A stretch of DNA of 33,688 bases from Lentimicrobium sp. L6 (GTDB lineage Bacteria > Bacteroidota > Bacteroidia > Bacteroidales > UBA12170): the NCBI RefSeq assembly GCF_013166655.1, contig NZ_JABKCA010000061.1:1-33688 (forward strand), read 5' to 3'. Below the pieces are notes generated by a model that was not told the origin of the DNA, made no database searches, and saw only the letters and a list, made by a program, of their open reading frames with translations. Positions 17,735 to 25,171 of this stretch are shown here, one piece after another. Positions within the stretch are counted from its first letter, which is position 1. The number at the start of each line of letters is the position of its first letter. Both the position numbers and the translations under genes were made by a program.

Positions 17735-18268
17735 ATGAGAAAACAACTATTTTTACTTGCCTTAATTATTGGAATGAGTACAAGTATATTACAAGCTCAA
17801 GACAAGGAAGAAATAACATGGTATACTTTTGAGGAAGCCATAGCTTTAAATACTGAAAATCCGAAACTGGTTTTCATTGATGTATATACAGATTGGTGTG
17901 GATGGTGTAAAAAAATGGATGCCTCAACTTTTGTAGATCCCATCATTGTGAAATATATGAATGAGCATTATTATTGTGTGAAATTAGATGCCGAACAAAC
18001 TGAGGCTATACAATTTATGGGGAAAGAATTTGTAAATCCTAATCCTGAAGGAAGACGATCCACACATCAATTAGCAGCCTTATTATTGAATAATAAAATG
18101 AGCTATCCCAGTTATGCTTTCATGAATGGAGAGAATAAAATGTTGACGGTTGTTAATGGATATATGAACACAGAGAAGTTTAATCCCATCATCCATTGGT
18201 TTGGAGAAGGAGCCTATATAAATCAATCTTATCAAGATTATTCTGCTTCATTTTCTACTGAAAAATAG
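17735..18268 (+). CDS. exported thioredoxin-fold protein
   Basis: Starting at MRKQLFLLALIIGMSTSILQAQ, the protein has a standard signal peptide cleaved near Ala21-Gln22, giving a mature protein of about 155 aa in the periplasm. The redox motif is C55GWC58 in DVYTDWCGWCKKMDASTF. This is the arrangement of Bacteroidota thioredoxin-like (Thioredoxin_7 / DUF255-like) proteins rather than of classical thioredoxin (CGPC). A likely role is thiol-disulfide exchange in the envelope. An in-frame start 42 bp upstream overlaps the smpB end and would put a charged stretch before the signal peptide, so the later ATG is preferred. It is probably co-transcribed with smpB and ends before a strong terminator. 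Confidence 0.88.
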   Translation: MRKQLFLLALIIGMSTSILQAQDKEEITWYTFEEAIALNTENPKLVFIDVYTDWCGWCKKMDASTFVDPIIVKYMNEHYYCVKLDAEQTEAIQFMGKEFVNPNPEGRRSTHQLAALLLNNKMSYPSYAFMNGENKMLTVVNGYMNTEKFNPIIHWFGEGAYINQSYQDYSASFSTEK

Positions 18269-18353
18269 AACTATAAAAACAGCGAGCTTAGAAGGATTAC
18301 TGTACCTAAGAATAATAGTAGATTAATTATTGTTTTATTTTCTATATAATAAG

Positions 18354-18391
18354 TCATGGCACGAATAAACCTATATTCGTGCCATGATTTT
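18354..18391 (+). terminator. strong intrinsic terminator after the smpB-thioredoxin unit
   Basis: A perfect 14-bp stem, TCATGGCACGAATA at 18354-18367 and TATTCGTGCCATGA at 18374-18387, has a 6-nt loop and is followed by TTTT and further T-rich sequence. It lies about 85 bp downstream of the thioredoxin-like gene and 84 bp from the convergent BNR gene stop. The T tract is only on the plus-strand side, so it mainly serves plus-strand transcription. Confidence 0.8.
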
Positions 18392-18474
18392 AATTGTTTG
18401 TTATATAGTATCTTACCTTAAGTTTTTGACTTAGGGGATTCTCATTCTGACAAACCTTTCTCTTTCAGAAGAGA

Positions 18475-21400
18475 TTATTTTTTATTGTCAAAATCTGTTC
18501 GACTACTGAGTGTTATAATTGAAAGATTCTTCTTTTTCAATTTCTTGTTGAGCTTGTTTAGCTCATTATTCTCGTAATCCTCAAGTTCTTCTTGCATAAT
18601 TTGAATATCCATTTTCAAATCAGCTAGACGAGAAATCTGAGTAGCGGAGGGTTTTCCTTGAAAAGACATTACTCCACTATAAATATCGGCAATTCGATCT
18701 CTTAATCTGACCTCCCCAGTAATTCTTCCATATTTTGTTGCGGAAATACTTTGATGCCAACTGTCCATTTCTTTTTCGAGTTCGGTTAATTCCTCTTTCA
18801 GTTTGCCTTGACTTTCACTTTGGTTTATTGCAGCTTGGTCTCTAATCTCTAAAATATGATGGTCCATAAAGGCTAAGTCTTCTAATAGGTCATAAGCTTC
18901 TATTAGTGTTTTATACCTTAAGTCTCTGTCTGCTGGGCTGTGATTAGAATTGGGATCGTATTTAATCTCAAATTGATGTTCGTAGATTTTATCTTTTTTA
19001 TAAAGCTTTACATGGTATGTGCCCGGAGGATAGCTAGGTCCTACGAATGCTGCATTAAGCATCTGTGATGACTTGGGTACCTTGGGGGCTTTCATGCGCA
19101 TATTCCACGGGACTCTATTGATTCCTTTTCCTTTACCTGCAGCCAATTCGCTTAGTAGTTCTCCATTCTCATCGAATATTTCCATATACATATCGCCAAA
19201 CATATGCCGTTTCTTGAGGTAATAGGTTATCATAGGACTGCTCGAAGGATTAGAAGCCGAATAATCATTGTCTCCTTGTTGATCTATAGACCAACCCAGA
19301 TAAGATATTAATGTAGGACGTGAATCTAGAAAAACAAGATCTTCGTTTAGTTTTTCTTTTTTCATACTTTGAAGAGGAGTGAGGTCGTCAATAATAAATA
19401 TACCTCTACCATGAGTAGCGATAACTAAATCATTTTCTCTTTTTTGAAAAACCATGTCACGGACGGAAGCTTTAGGAATTCCACCATTAAACGGAACCCA
19501 TTGCTTTCCTGCATCAATACTGATATACATTCCAAATTCAGTTCCAAGAAATAGTAAGTTTGGATTGCTAAAATCTTCCTTTATAATATGACAATAAATA
19601 GGGAGGTCATTAGTGATTAGACTAGTCCATGATTTCCCATAATCCGTGGTTTTAAACACATAAGCTTTTGAGTCACCACTTTTATGACCATCAAAAGTAG
19701 CATAGGCAGTACCAGGAAAATGAGAGGAGGCTTCCACATGAGAAACCCAAGTATGTTTTGGAAGTTCAGCAATATTATTACTTAAGTTTTCCCAGGTTTT
19801 TCCAGCATCACGAGTCAATTGGAGTTGGCCATCATCGCTGCCTACCCAAATTTCGTTTTTATCTAAAGGAGATTCTGTAATACAGAAAAGGGTACAATGG
19901 TTTTCTGCAGATGAATTGTCCACAGTGAGTCCTCCGGTTTCTTCTTGTTGTAATTTCTTCGGGTCATTAGTGCTCAAATCAGGACTAATGCTCGTCCAGC
20001 TCTCTCCTTGATCTGTGCTCAAATGCAAATACTGTGAACCCACATACATTCTTTTTCCATCTGGACTAAAACTCATCGGAGCATTCCAATTGAACCTTAA
20101 TTCTTCTTGGCCCTCCTCAGCTTGCGGCTTAATGGTTTTCTGTTCTCCAGAATTCAAATATTTCTTAGAATAATTTCCACCTTGATATTGCCAATATACC
20201 AAATTAGGATCCACTTGATCTCTAAATACATTAAAGCCATCTCCATAGCCTAAAAATTGCCAATCTTTATTAGAAATCCCACCAGGACTTTTAGAGGGCG
20301 CATACCAAGAGCCATTGTCTTGTAAACCTCCATATACATGATAGGGGATGTCATTATCAACCGATACATGATAGAATTGTGATAAGGGTAAGTTACGAAC
20401 CATCCGCCAAGTATTTCCTTTATCTACAGAGATATACATTCCTCCATCGCTACCTAAATATAGTATTCTATTGTCTTGCGGGCTGATCCATAAGGCATGT
20501 ATATCACTATGTACATTTCCTCCACCAACAAATGGACTTTCAAAATTCTCACCTGCATTATCACTAACCACCATACTAAAACCGGGTTTATAAATTCTAG
20601 CGCTGTCTACAGGATCTGCCTTCATATATTGAAAGTAGAAAGGTCGTTCTCCCATTTGTGAATTAGAATTGACCATTTTCCAAGATTTACCAGAATCATC
20701 AGAACGATATAAAGCCGATTTCTTGGATTCTACTAGACCGTATATTCTCTGAGGATAAGCAGGGGAGACTTCAAGTGCAATTCTTCCTAGTTTACCTTCA
20801 GGAAGTCCTTTCGAGATTTTTTTCCATGATTCACCACCGTCGAAACTTTCAAATACTCCACTACTTTCTCCTCCTGAATGGAAGAAATAGGCTGTTCGTC
20901 TGAAATTCCACATACCTGCTATGAGGTGCTTGGAATCCAAAGGATCAATAATTAAACTACTACAACCAGTATTCTCGTCAACGAAAAGAACCTGATTCCA
21001 AGTTTTACCACCATCATTGGTTTTATAGACTCCTCTAGCGCTATCGGCTCTCCAAAGAGGACCCAAAGCTGCAGCATAAACAATATTACCATCTTCAGGA
21101 TCAATCTGGATTTGACCTATTCGCTCTGTATCTTTTAATCCTAGGTTTTTCCATTTTTCACCACCATCGGTTGATTTATAAATTCCATCTCCAACAGAAG
21201 TACTATTTCTTACCCATACTTCGCCAGTTCCTACCCAAATGGTTTCTGGATTTTTTTGGTCTATAGTAATACAACCAATACTTTGGATGTGTTTGTCGAA
21301 AATAGATTTAAATGAAGTTCCTCCATTAGTACTTTTCCACACTCCTCCAGAGGCTGCTCCAACATATATTATATTGTGATTGGACTCTAAAGCATCGATA

Positions 21401-21549
21401 GCCGAAATCCTCCCACTCATGACAGCTGGACCGATTTCGCGTGCTTTATATTCTCCAAATGTATATTTACTTAATTTGATTTCTTTTTTTTGAGAGAAAG
21501 CAGAAAAACTCATGGATATGGCAAGAAAGAGGTAGAAAAATCTTTTCAT
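18475..21549 (-). CDS. secreted BNR-repeat / VPS10 (sortilin)-like beta-propeller protein
   Basis: 1024-aa exported protein with signal peptide MKRFFYLFLAISMSFSAFSQ. The body is built of BNR/Asp-box repeats (SxDxGxxW) typical of sialidase-like and sortilin-type propellers. At least eleven can be read, among them KSTNGGTSF (72-80), KSTDGGEKW, KTNDGGKTW, ESFDGGESW, RSDDSGKSW, LSTDQGESW, LTRDAGKTW and KTTDYGKSW. Residues about 770-880 may form a beta-sandwich (MEIFDENGELLSELAAGKGKG). The last 130 residues are charged and helical (NELNKLNKKLKKKN). Members are often labelled glycosyl hydrolase, but no glycosidase catalytic set is evident, so binding or another function is equally possible. An octamer tandem repeat lies 21 bp upstream of the start codon. 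Confidence 0.88.
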   Translation of the reverse strand: MKRFFYLFLAISMSFSAFSQKKEIKLSKYTFGEYKAREIGPAVMSGRISAIDALESNHNIIYVGAASGGVWKSTNGGTSFKSIFDKHIQSIGCITIDQKNPETIWVGTGEVWVRNSTSVGDGIYKSTDGGEKWKNLGLKDTERIGQIQIDPEDGNIVYAAALGPLWRADSARGVYKTNDGGKTWNQVLFVDENTGCSSLIIDPLDSKHLIAGMWNFRRTAYFFHSGGESSGVFESFDGGESWKKISKGLPEGKLGRIALEVSPAYPQRIYGLVESKKSALYRSDDSGKSWKMVNSNSQMGERPFYFQYMKADPVDSARIYKPGFSMVVSDNAGENFESPFVGGGNVHSDIHALWISPQDNRILYLGSDGGMYISVDKGNTWRMVRNLPLSQFYHVSVDNDIPYHVYGGLQDNGSWYAPSKSPGGISNKDWQFLGYGDGFNVFRDQVDPNLVYWQYQGGNYSKKYLNSGEQKTIKPQAEEGQEELRFNWNAPMSFSPDGKRMYVGSQYLHLSTDQGESWTSISPDLSTNDPKKLQQEETGGLTVDNSSAENHCTLFCITESPLDKNEIWVGSDDGQLQLTRDAGKTWENLSNNIAELPKHTWVSHVEASSHFPGTAYATFDGHKSGDSKAYVFKTTDYGKSWTSLITNDLPIYCHIIKEDFSNPNLLFLGTEFGMYISIDAGKQWVPFNGGIPKASVRDMVFQKRENDLVIATHGRGIFIIDDLTPLQSMKKEKLNEDLVFLDSRPTLISYLGWSIDQQGDNDYSASNPSSSPMITYYLKKRHMFGDMYMEIFDENGELLSELAAGKGKGINRVPWNMRMKAPKVPKSSQMLNAAFVGPSYPPGTYHVKLYKKDKIYEHQFEIKYDPNSNHSPADRDLRYKTLIEAYDLLEDLAFMDHHILEIRDQAAINQSESQGKLKEELTELEKEMDSWHQSISATKYGRITGEVRLRDRIADIYSGVMSFQGKPSATQISRLADLKMDIQIMQEELEDYENNELNKLNKKLKKKNLSIITLSSRTDFDNKK

Positions 21550-21570
21550 GATAAGCTTTTTAGTGATCTA

Positions 21571-21624
21571 ATGGTTGAATGATTGAATGGTTGAATGATT
21601 GAATGATTGAATGATTGAATGGTT
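21571..21624. repeat. octamer tandem repeat (6 copies of ATGRTTGA)
   Basis: Six uninterrupted copies of an 8-bp unit at 21571-21618 (ATGGTTGA, ATGATTGA, ATGGTTGA, then three ATGATTGA), followed by a partial seventh. Copies differ only at position 4 (G or A). The tract lies in the leader or promoter region of the BNR protein gene, 21 bp from its start codon, and runs directly into an inverted repeat. Copy-number change would alter spacing but not the reading frame of any gene. Confidence 0.9.
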
Positions 21625-21693
21625 TTTGAGTGATTAGTGAAAAATTCATAGTTAATTTTCAAGACTAAGGATTTATCTAACACTCAAAAACCA
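21620..21693. repeat. imperfect inverted repeat (74 bp) beside the octamer tract
   Basis: TGGTTTTTGAGTGaTTAG at 21620-21637 pairs with CTAACACTCAAAAACCA at 21677-21693: 13 contiguous base pairs, one bulged A, then 4 more. Inside, TGAAAAATT and AATTTTCA can extend the pairing. Neither arm is followed by a T tract, so it does not look like an ordinary terminator. Confidence 0.8.
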
Positions 21694-21742
21694 CCTTATT
21701 AAAAATAGTCCTTTGAATTGTAAATTGCTCTATGCATGATAT

Positions 21743-22468
21743 TTATTTGCCCGATTCAGGCTTGGTAAACATCTTATCGTCTATTTTTTTATCAAACTCC
21801 ATACTTTCAATAGTAACAGAATTAGCCACTTGTCCATTCATCCTATTTTCGATATAAAAAGGCATCACCATACCATCTACTTCGTCGTAATTGCTAAAGA
21901 AAGACTCACTTAATACCTCAGCACCTTGCATTTGTATCTTTGCTGTCATTTTTATCATCAAGAATGAATCTGCGTCTAAATAAAATATTTTTTCGTTTCC
22001 TTCTTTATTGATGAGCTTTAAAAGTATGACTTCTGTTCCTTCAAAATCTTCTGTTCCTTCTAAGCTTAATTGAGAGCCTTTTTCTTTCCAATTCCATAAT
22101 TCTCCATCCATGTCGGCTTGTTCTGCCATTTGCTGAGCTTCAGTTTCGCCTACTTCTTGCGCTTCAACTGAACCTGTCCATGGAGCCACGATATAACCTT
22201 TTTCACCATCATAAACTTGAATCATTTTTTGTCCTTGTATATCTACTTCCATGCGACTTTTCCCAGGTCTAACTTGCCATAATTCAAAATTAAAACTTTG
22301 ACCCATTCTACCAGATTTTCCAATCATATGAATGGTTTTAATATTAGAAACAGCTTCTTGATTAATCGCTTCAAAGTGAGAATCTAGGACTTCTTGTAAA
22401 TCTTGAGCGCTAGTTTGGCCTATAAAAGCAGCCATAATAGTAAGTAAAATAATTTTCATTGATTTCAT
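21743..22468 (-). CDS. LolA/LolB-like periplasmic protein
   Basis: 241-aa protein with signal peptide MKSMKIILLTIMAAFIGQTSAQ. The mature part resembles the outer-membrane lipoprotein-sorting / LolA-fold families: MIGKSGRMGQSFNFELWQVRPGKSRMEVDIQGQKMIQVYDGEKGYIVAPW, then ILLKLINKEGNEKIFYLDADSFLMIKMTAKIQ, then ESFFSNYDEVDGMVMPFYIENRMNG. These are the alternating strands of an incomplete beta-barrel that binds lipid chains. It lacks a lipobox cysteine, so it is soluble and periplasmic. The gene is isolated from Lol transporter genes and has its own consensus promoter. Lipid or lipoprotein binding is a fold-level inference; it is probably a paralogue rather than the dedicated LolA. Confidence 0.7.
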   Translation of the reverse strand: MKSMKIILLTIMAAFIGQTSAQDLQEVLDSHFEAINQEAVSNIKTIHMIGKSGRMGQSFNFELWQVRPGKSRMEVDIQGQKMIQVYDGEKGYIVAPWTGSVEAQEVGETEAQQMAEQADMDGELWNWKEKGSQLSLEGTEDFEGTEVILLKLINKEGNEKIFYLDADSFLMIKMTAKIQMQGAEVLSESFFSNYDEVDGMVMPFYIENRMNGQVANSVTIESMEFDKKIDDKMFTKPESGK

Positions 22469-22544
22469 TTTGTGAGGGTATTAGTTTATAATTATTGGTC
22501 TAAATTACTGATATTCTAAAATCTGTAATCATTTTATTCTTTAA

Positions 22545-22574
22545 CAAAAATATAATATCGATTTTATGAATCAA
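22545..22574 (-). promoter_or_regulatory. Bacteroidota-type promoter for the LolA-like gene
   Basis: On the minus strand TTG (22574-22572) is followed by exactly 19 nt and TATTTTTG (22552-22545), a full match to the TTG-N19-TAnnTTTG consensus. The start codon at 22468 lies 76 bp downstream. Confidence 0.65.
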
Positions 22575-22594
22575 ATATTTCTTTTAATAATCTT

Positions 22595-22617
22595 AAAAAA
22601 AGAGTGTTTAAAACTCT
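22595..22617 (-). terminator. candidate terminator between the DUF4197 and LolA-like genes
   Basis: Read on the minus strand, AGAGT and ACTCT pair, with an inner TTT/AAA pairing after one mismatch, and the stem is followed by a run of seven T. It lies immediately upstream of the LolA-like promoter, where it could insulate that gene from readthrough. The stem is short. Confidence 0.45.
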
Positions 22618-22636
22618 GATATTGATTGAGAAAATC

Positions 22637-22655
22637 TAGCATCTATATGATGCTA
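22637..22655. repeat. perfect 7-bp hairpin, possible second terminator
   Basis: TAGCATC and GATGCTA flank a 5-nt loop. TTTTA follows on the plus side, and GATTTTC follows on the minus side. It could assist termination downstream of the DUF4197 gene, but the T tracts are modest. Confidence 0.4.
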
Positions 22656-22776
22656 TTTTAATAAATGGTTACAATGATTCAATGATAAAAAACCTAATTG
22701 CTATATTAAGTGATTCTTGTGTCCTGTATTGTTTTGGATATTTGCTTATTATGGGGGGTGAGCTCCTTTTGGGATA

Positions 22777-22840
22777 GAGCTATATGTTCTAATACCTAAA
22801 TAAGCATACTATTTAGGGAATAGCTCAATAGAAGAGCTAT
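22777..22840. repeat. overlapping inverted repeats with mutually exclusive pairings
   Basis: CCTAAATA (22795-22802) and TATTTAGG (22810-22817) form a perfect 8-bp hairpin. ATAGCTC (22820-22826) can pair with GAGCTAT at 22777-22783, enclosing that hairpin, or with GAGCTAT at 22834-22840, forming a separate 7-bp hairpin. Both cannot form at once. Confidence 0.6.
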
Positions 22841-22944
22841 GATATTAGCAATATAATGCTTTTAGAATGATGGAAAACCTAATGATTAAGGCGAGAGGAT
22901 GAATGAACTATAATCTTGTAAAAATACATCTAACTACAATAATA

Positions 22945-23703
22945 TTAACCAAATACTCTTTTGAGGATGGCATCGATTCTAGCTGCGGGGTCTTTTCTTA
23001 TTTTAGCCTCCTCTTTTTTTACTTCATCAAATAAAGCAGAAAGAGCTTTTTGAGTCACATAGTCTTCCAAGTCTGTATTTACAGCATTCCAAGCAGGTAC
23101 AAACTGGGCCACTTGGTTATAAGCACCTGTTAATTCATTCCAACTCTTTTGAGTGCTAACTCCTTGATAAATAGGTTGGTTTAGGGTGTTGCCTACTTCT
23201 GGTTTAAACTGAGTGTATAATTGCTGATAGGTTTTTTTACGAAGATAGTTGGTGGCAGCAGTATCTCCACCATTTAATATACCAAAAGCATCTTGAATAC
23301 TCATATTAGTAATGGCATTTACAAAAATAGGCTTGGCTTTTATCACTGCTTTTTCAGCTGCTTTATTCATGCTCTTTTCGGCATCTGTAATCAACTTGTC
23401 AATTCCAACAGCTTTTAGCATGGGATTGTCTTTATGTTGTGTGATGGCTTGTGCTTCTTTAGGAAGTAGGATTTTATAAGCAGCATTACCATAAAAGGCA
23501 TTTGTAATACCAAGGTCTTTTACAGCAGACTCTGCTCCAATACTTAAGGCTCTTTTAAGACCTTTTACCACTTCACTTTCTGTTAATGCACTTGTGCCTG
23601 AATTGCTATTTTCATAGTCGGTCATTACTTGTTGCGCCACATCGCAAGAATTTAAAAAGAATATGAAGCTGATGCTTATAATGAGGTATTTTATTGTTTT
23701 CAT
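22945..23703 (-). CDS. DUF4197 domain lipoprotein
   Basis: 252-aa protein with a signal peptide ending LNSC, Cys20 being the lipidation site. The remainder matches the DUF4197 family. It opens VVKGLKRALSIGAESAVKDLGITNAFYGNAAYKILLPKEAQ, with MSIQDAFGILNGGDTAATNYLRKKTYQQLYTQFKPEV in the middle and DLEDYVTQKALSALFDEVKKEEAKIRKDPAARIDAILKRVFG at the end. The fold is expected to be mostly helical. The family is widespread in Bacteroidota and Proteobacteria and has no established function. It is a single-gene unit with a TAATTTTG box 21 bp upstream of its start. Confidence 0.88.
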   Translation of the reverse strand: MKTIKYLIISISFIFFLNSCDVAQQVMTDYENSNSGTSALTESEVVKGLKRALSIGAESAVKDLGITNAFYGNAAYKILLPKEAQAITQHKDNPMLKAVGIDKLITDAEKSMNKAAEKAVIKAKPIFVNAITNMSIQDAFGILNGGDTAATNYLRKKTYQQLYTQFKPEVGNTLNQPIYQGVSTQKSWNELTGAYNQVAQFVPAWNAVNTDLEDYVTQKALSALFDEVKKEEAKIRKDPAARIDAILKRVFG

Positions 23704-23724
23704 TTATTTTGTTTTTGATTCGTG

Positions 23725-23754
23725 CAAAATTAGGCTTTTAATTTCAGAATTGAA
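23725..23754 (-). promoter_or_regulatory. candidate promoter for the DUF4197 gene
   Basis: The minus strand reads TTC (23754-23752), 19 nt, then TAATTTTG (23732-23725). The -7 box is a full match and the -33 differs from TTG by one base. The start codon is 21 bp downstream. Confidence 0.45.
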
Positions 23755-23882
23755 ATACCACTTTCTGTTTTGAGCTATTAATAGGATTTTTTAAGAGTTT
23801 TATTTAGAATGATGTTAAATTAAGAAGATTAACAAAATTCTATATTGATTATCAATTATATTTCAGACTTTTGTATTTATAT

Positions 23883-24227
23883 ATGAAACAATCGAATAGA
23901 CATATCGGAATTTACCTCATCATCGCATTTTCTATTGCGTGGGTAAGTTTTGCATCCATCTTGAGTTTTCATATGCACAAAATCTATGGAGAAGATTTAA
24001 TCGGTCAGCTTCATTACCTTAAAAGTGATCAAAAGCTTTCTCTAAAAAAAGATAATTCGACCACTTTTAAGATAGATTTTAATAATGGAAATTTGATTAT
24101 TCAACAGAGTGAGTTAAGTTTCAATCATTATTTTCAAGTTGTTTCTTTGAGCCCTCAGCTCATTCAAAATGTTTTACAGGATTGTTATTTAACTCCGGTT
24201 CTTAGAGGACCTCCCTCGATTTCTTAG
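23883..24227 (+). CDS. small membrane-anchored protein of unknown function
   Basis: From the ATG at 23883 the product is 114 aa; a TTG four codons earlier is a less likely start. Residues about 9-31 (IGIYLIIAFSIAWVSFASILSFH) form one N-terminal hydrophobic segment, either an uncleaved anchor or a signal peptide. The rest is a small hydrophilic domain with KKDNSTTFKIDFNNGNLIIQQSE and NHYFQVVSLSPQLIQNVLQDCYL, ending in LRGPPSIS. A similar Arg-Gly-Pro-Pro tail is, to my recollection, found in other small Bacteroidota envelope proteins, but I cannot name the family. It is alone on its strand. Coding is supported by length, base composition and the clear anchor. Confidence 0.6.
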   Translation: MKQSNRHIGIYLIIAFSIAWVSFASILSFHMHKIYGEDLIGQLHYLKSDQKLSLKKDNSTTFKIDFNNGNLIIQQSELSFNHYFQVVSLSPQLIQNVLQDCYLTPVLRGPPSIS

Positions 24228-24423
24228 ACTAATTCTTGTTTTTATTTTAAAAATAGATCGTTGATCTAAATAATTGGTATTGAACCAGTTTTTAAGGTAT
24301 TGTTTTTATAAACACATTATTATAATAATTAGTTTTTCTAAGTTTTATTTTCTCCAAATTTAATTCAAATAGACAACAATTATTACCAATATAAAAGCAA
24401 GTTTTTTTAAGTTTAAATTCTCC

Positions 24424-24446
24424 AGGCGAAGTCAATGACTTCGCCT
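24424..24446. terminator. hairpin between convergent genes, likely shared terminator
   Basis: AGGCGAAGTCA and TGACTTCGCCT form an 11-bp near-perfect palindrome (in practice a 9-bp stem with a 5-nt loop). GC content is higher than its surroundings. It lies 26 bp from the stop of the DUF4919 gene (minus) and about 200 bp after the small plus-strand gene. A TTGTTTT tract follows on the plus side; on the minus side the T tract is weak. Confidence 0.6.
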
Positions 24447-24472
24447 AACTTGTTTTAGATAAAACCTGAATT

Positions 24473-25171
24473 CTATTTATAAAGCTTAAGTAAATAATTT
24501 AAACTGGCTGAAGCATCAAAATAGAAGCCTTCTACTTGGAATTCATTGGGCAAAATCAACAAGTAATCATATTTCTCTTCCACTAAGCTTTGTTCTCCAC
24601 TAAACTTAAATCCTAGGAAGTCAATCAAATCGTACTCGTGAGCGATATAAAGAATTTGGAAGGCACTTTCTTTGGCCAATCCATCGCCACTACTTAAAAT
24701 GGCATCGTAAATCATCATGATTTGGTTTTGCACCTTGAGCTCATTTTCTTTATCAAAAAGGCTATAGTATGCAAACGCTTTAGCTTGCAAACTCTTGATC
24801 TCAAAAGGAAGAGTAATCAATATGGAATCTGAATATTGTATGATTTTTAAAAAATCATCTTTGACAAGTTCACTTTTACTATAATACTGTGAAATGCTAT
24901 CCATATAGATGGGATGGGAATAGGGATTGTAGGATTCTTGAAAGATAAATCCATAATAAAGATGCCGTTTTTCTTGTAGGCTCAAATTGCTATCCCCCTC
25001 TAAAAATGCTGACCAAAGTTTAGGATAATAAAATGAGGAGTCTGCAAATTTTATTTGTGCTTCAATTTCTTGATAATGGACTCCTCTAAATAAATTATTT
25101 TGGGCATTAATAGTAGGTTTGAGAAGAAATAAGTTGACGAGTACGAAATAGGTTATTAGCTTGAATATCAT
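24473..25171 (-). CDS. DUF4919 family exported protein
   Basis: 232-aa protein with signal peptide MIFKLITYFVLVNLFLLKPTINAQ. The mature N terminus contains the family's recognisable sequence: SSFYYPKLWSAFLEGDSNLSLQEKRHLYYGFIFQESYNPYSHP. An alpha-helical middle follows (SILITLPFEIKSLQAKAFAYYSLFDKENELKVQNQIMMIYDAIL), then a beta-containing C terminus (KYDYLLILPNEFQVEGFYFDASASLNYLLKLYK). No catalytic residues are evident and the function is unknown. Its ATG overlaps the stop of the DUF3089 gene as ATGA, so the two are translationally coupled and probably work together in the periplasm or outside the cell. Confidence 0.8.
   Translation of the reverse strand: MIFKLITYFVLVNLFLLKPTINAQNNLFRGVHYQEIEAQIKFADSSFYYPKLWSAFLEGDSNLSLQEKRHLYYGFIFQESYNPYSHPIYMDSISQYYSKSELVKDDFLKIIQYSDSILITLPFEIKSLQAKAFAYYSLFDKENELKVQNQIMMIYDAILSSGDGLAKESAFQILYIAHEYDLIDFLGFKFSGEQSLVEEKYDYLLILPNEFQVEGFYFDASASLNYLLKLYK

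Larger units (their letters stand above)
22469..22944. other. structured intergenic region between the LolA-like and DUF4197 genes
   Basis: 476 bp without a gene. From left to right it holds the promoter of the LolA-like gene (22545-22574), a minus-strand terminator-like hairpin (22595-22617), a perfect 7-bp hairpin (22637-22655), and a cluster of inverted repeats at 22759-22840. The longest plus-strand frame starting in the cluster (22751) is 8 codons, so coding is unlikely. No tRNA features are visible. Confidence 0.6.

Noticed and set aside
21571-21624. Octamer tract as a CRISPR array
   Set aside because: Units are 8 bp and contiguous, with no spacers and no cas genes.
22469-22944. A tRNA or a small protein gene in this gap
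   Set aside because: No cloverleaf or TPsiC-like sequence is seen, and frames are only a few codons long.
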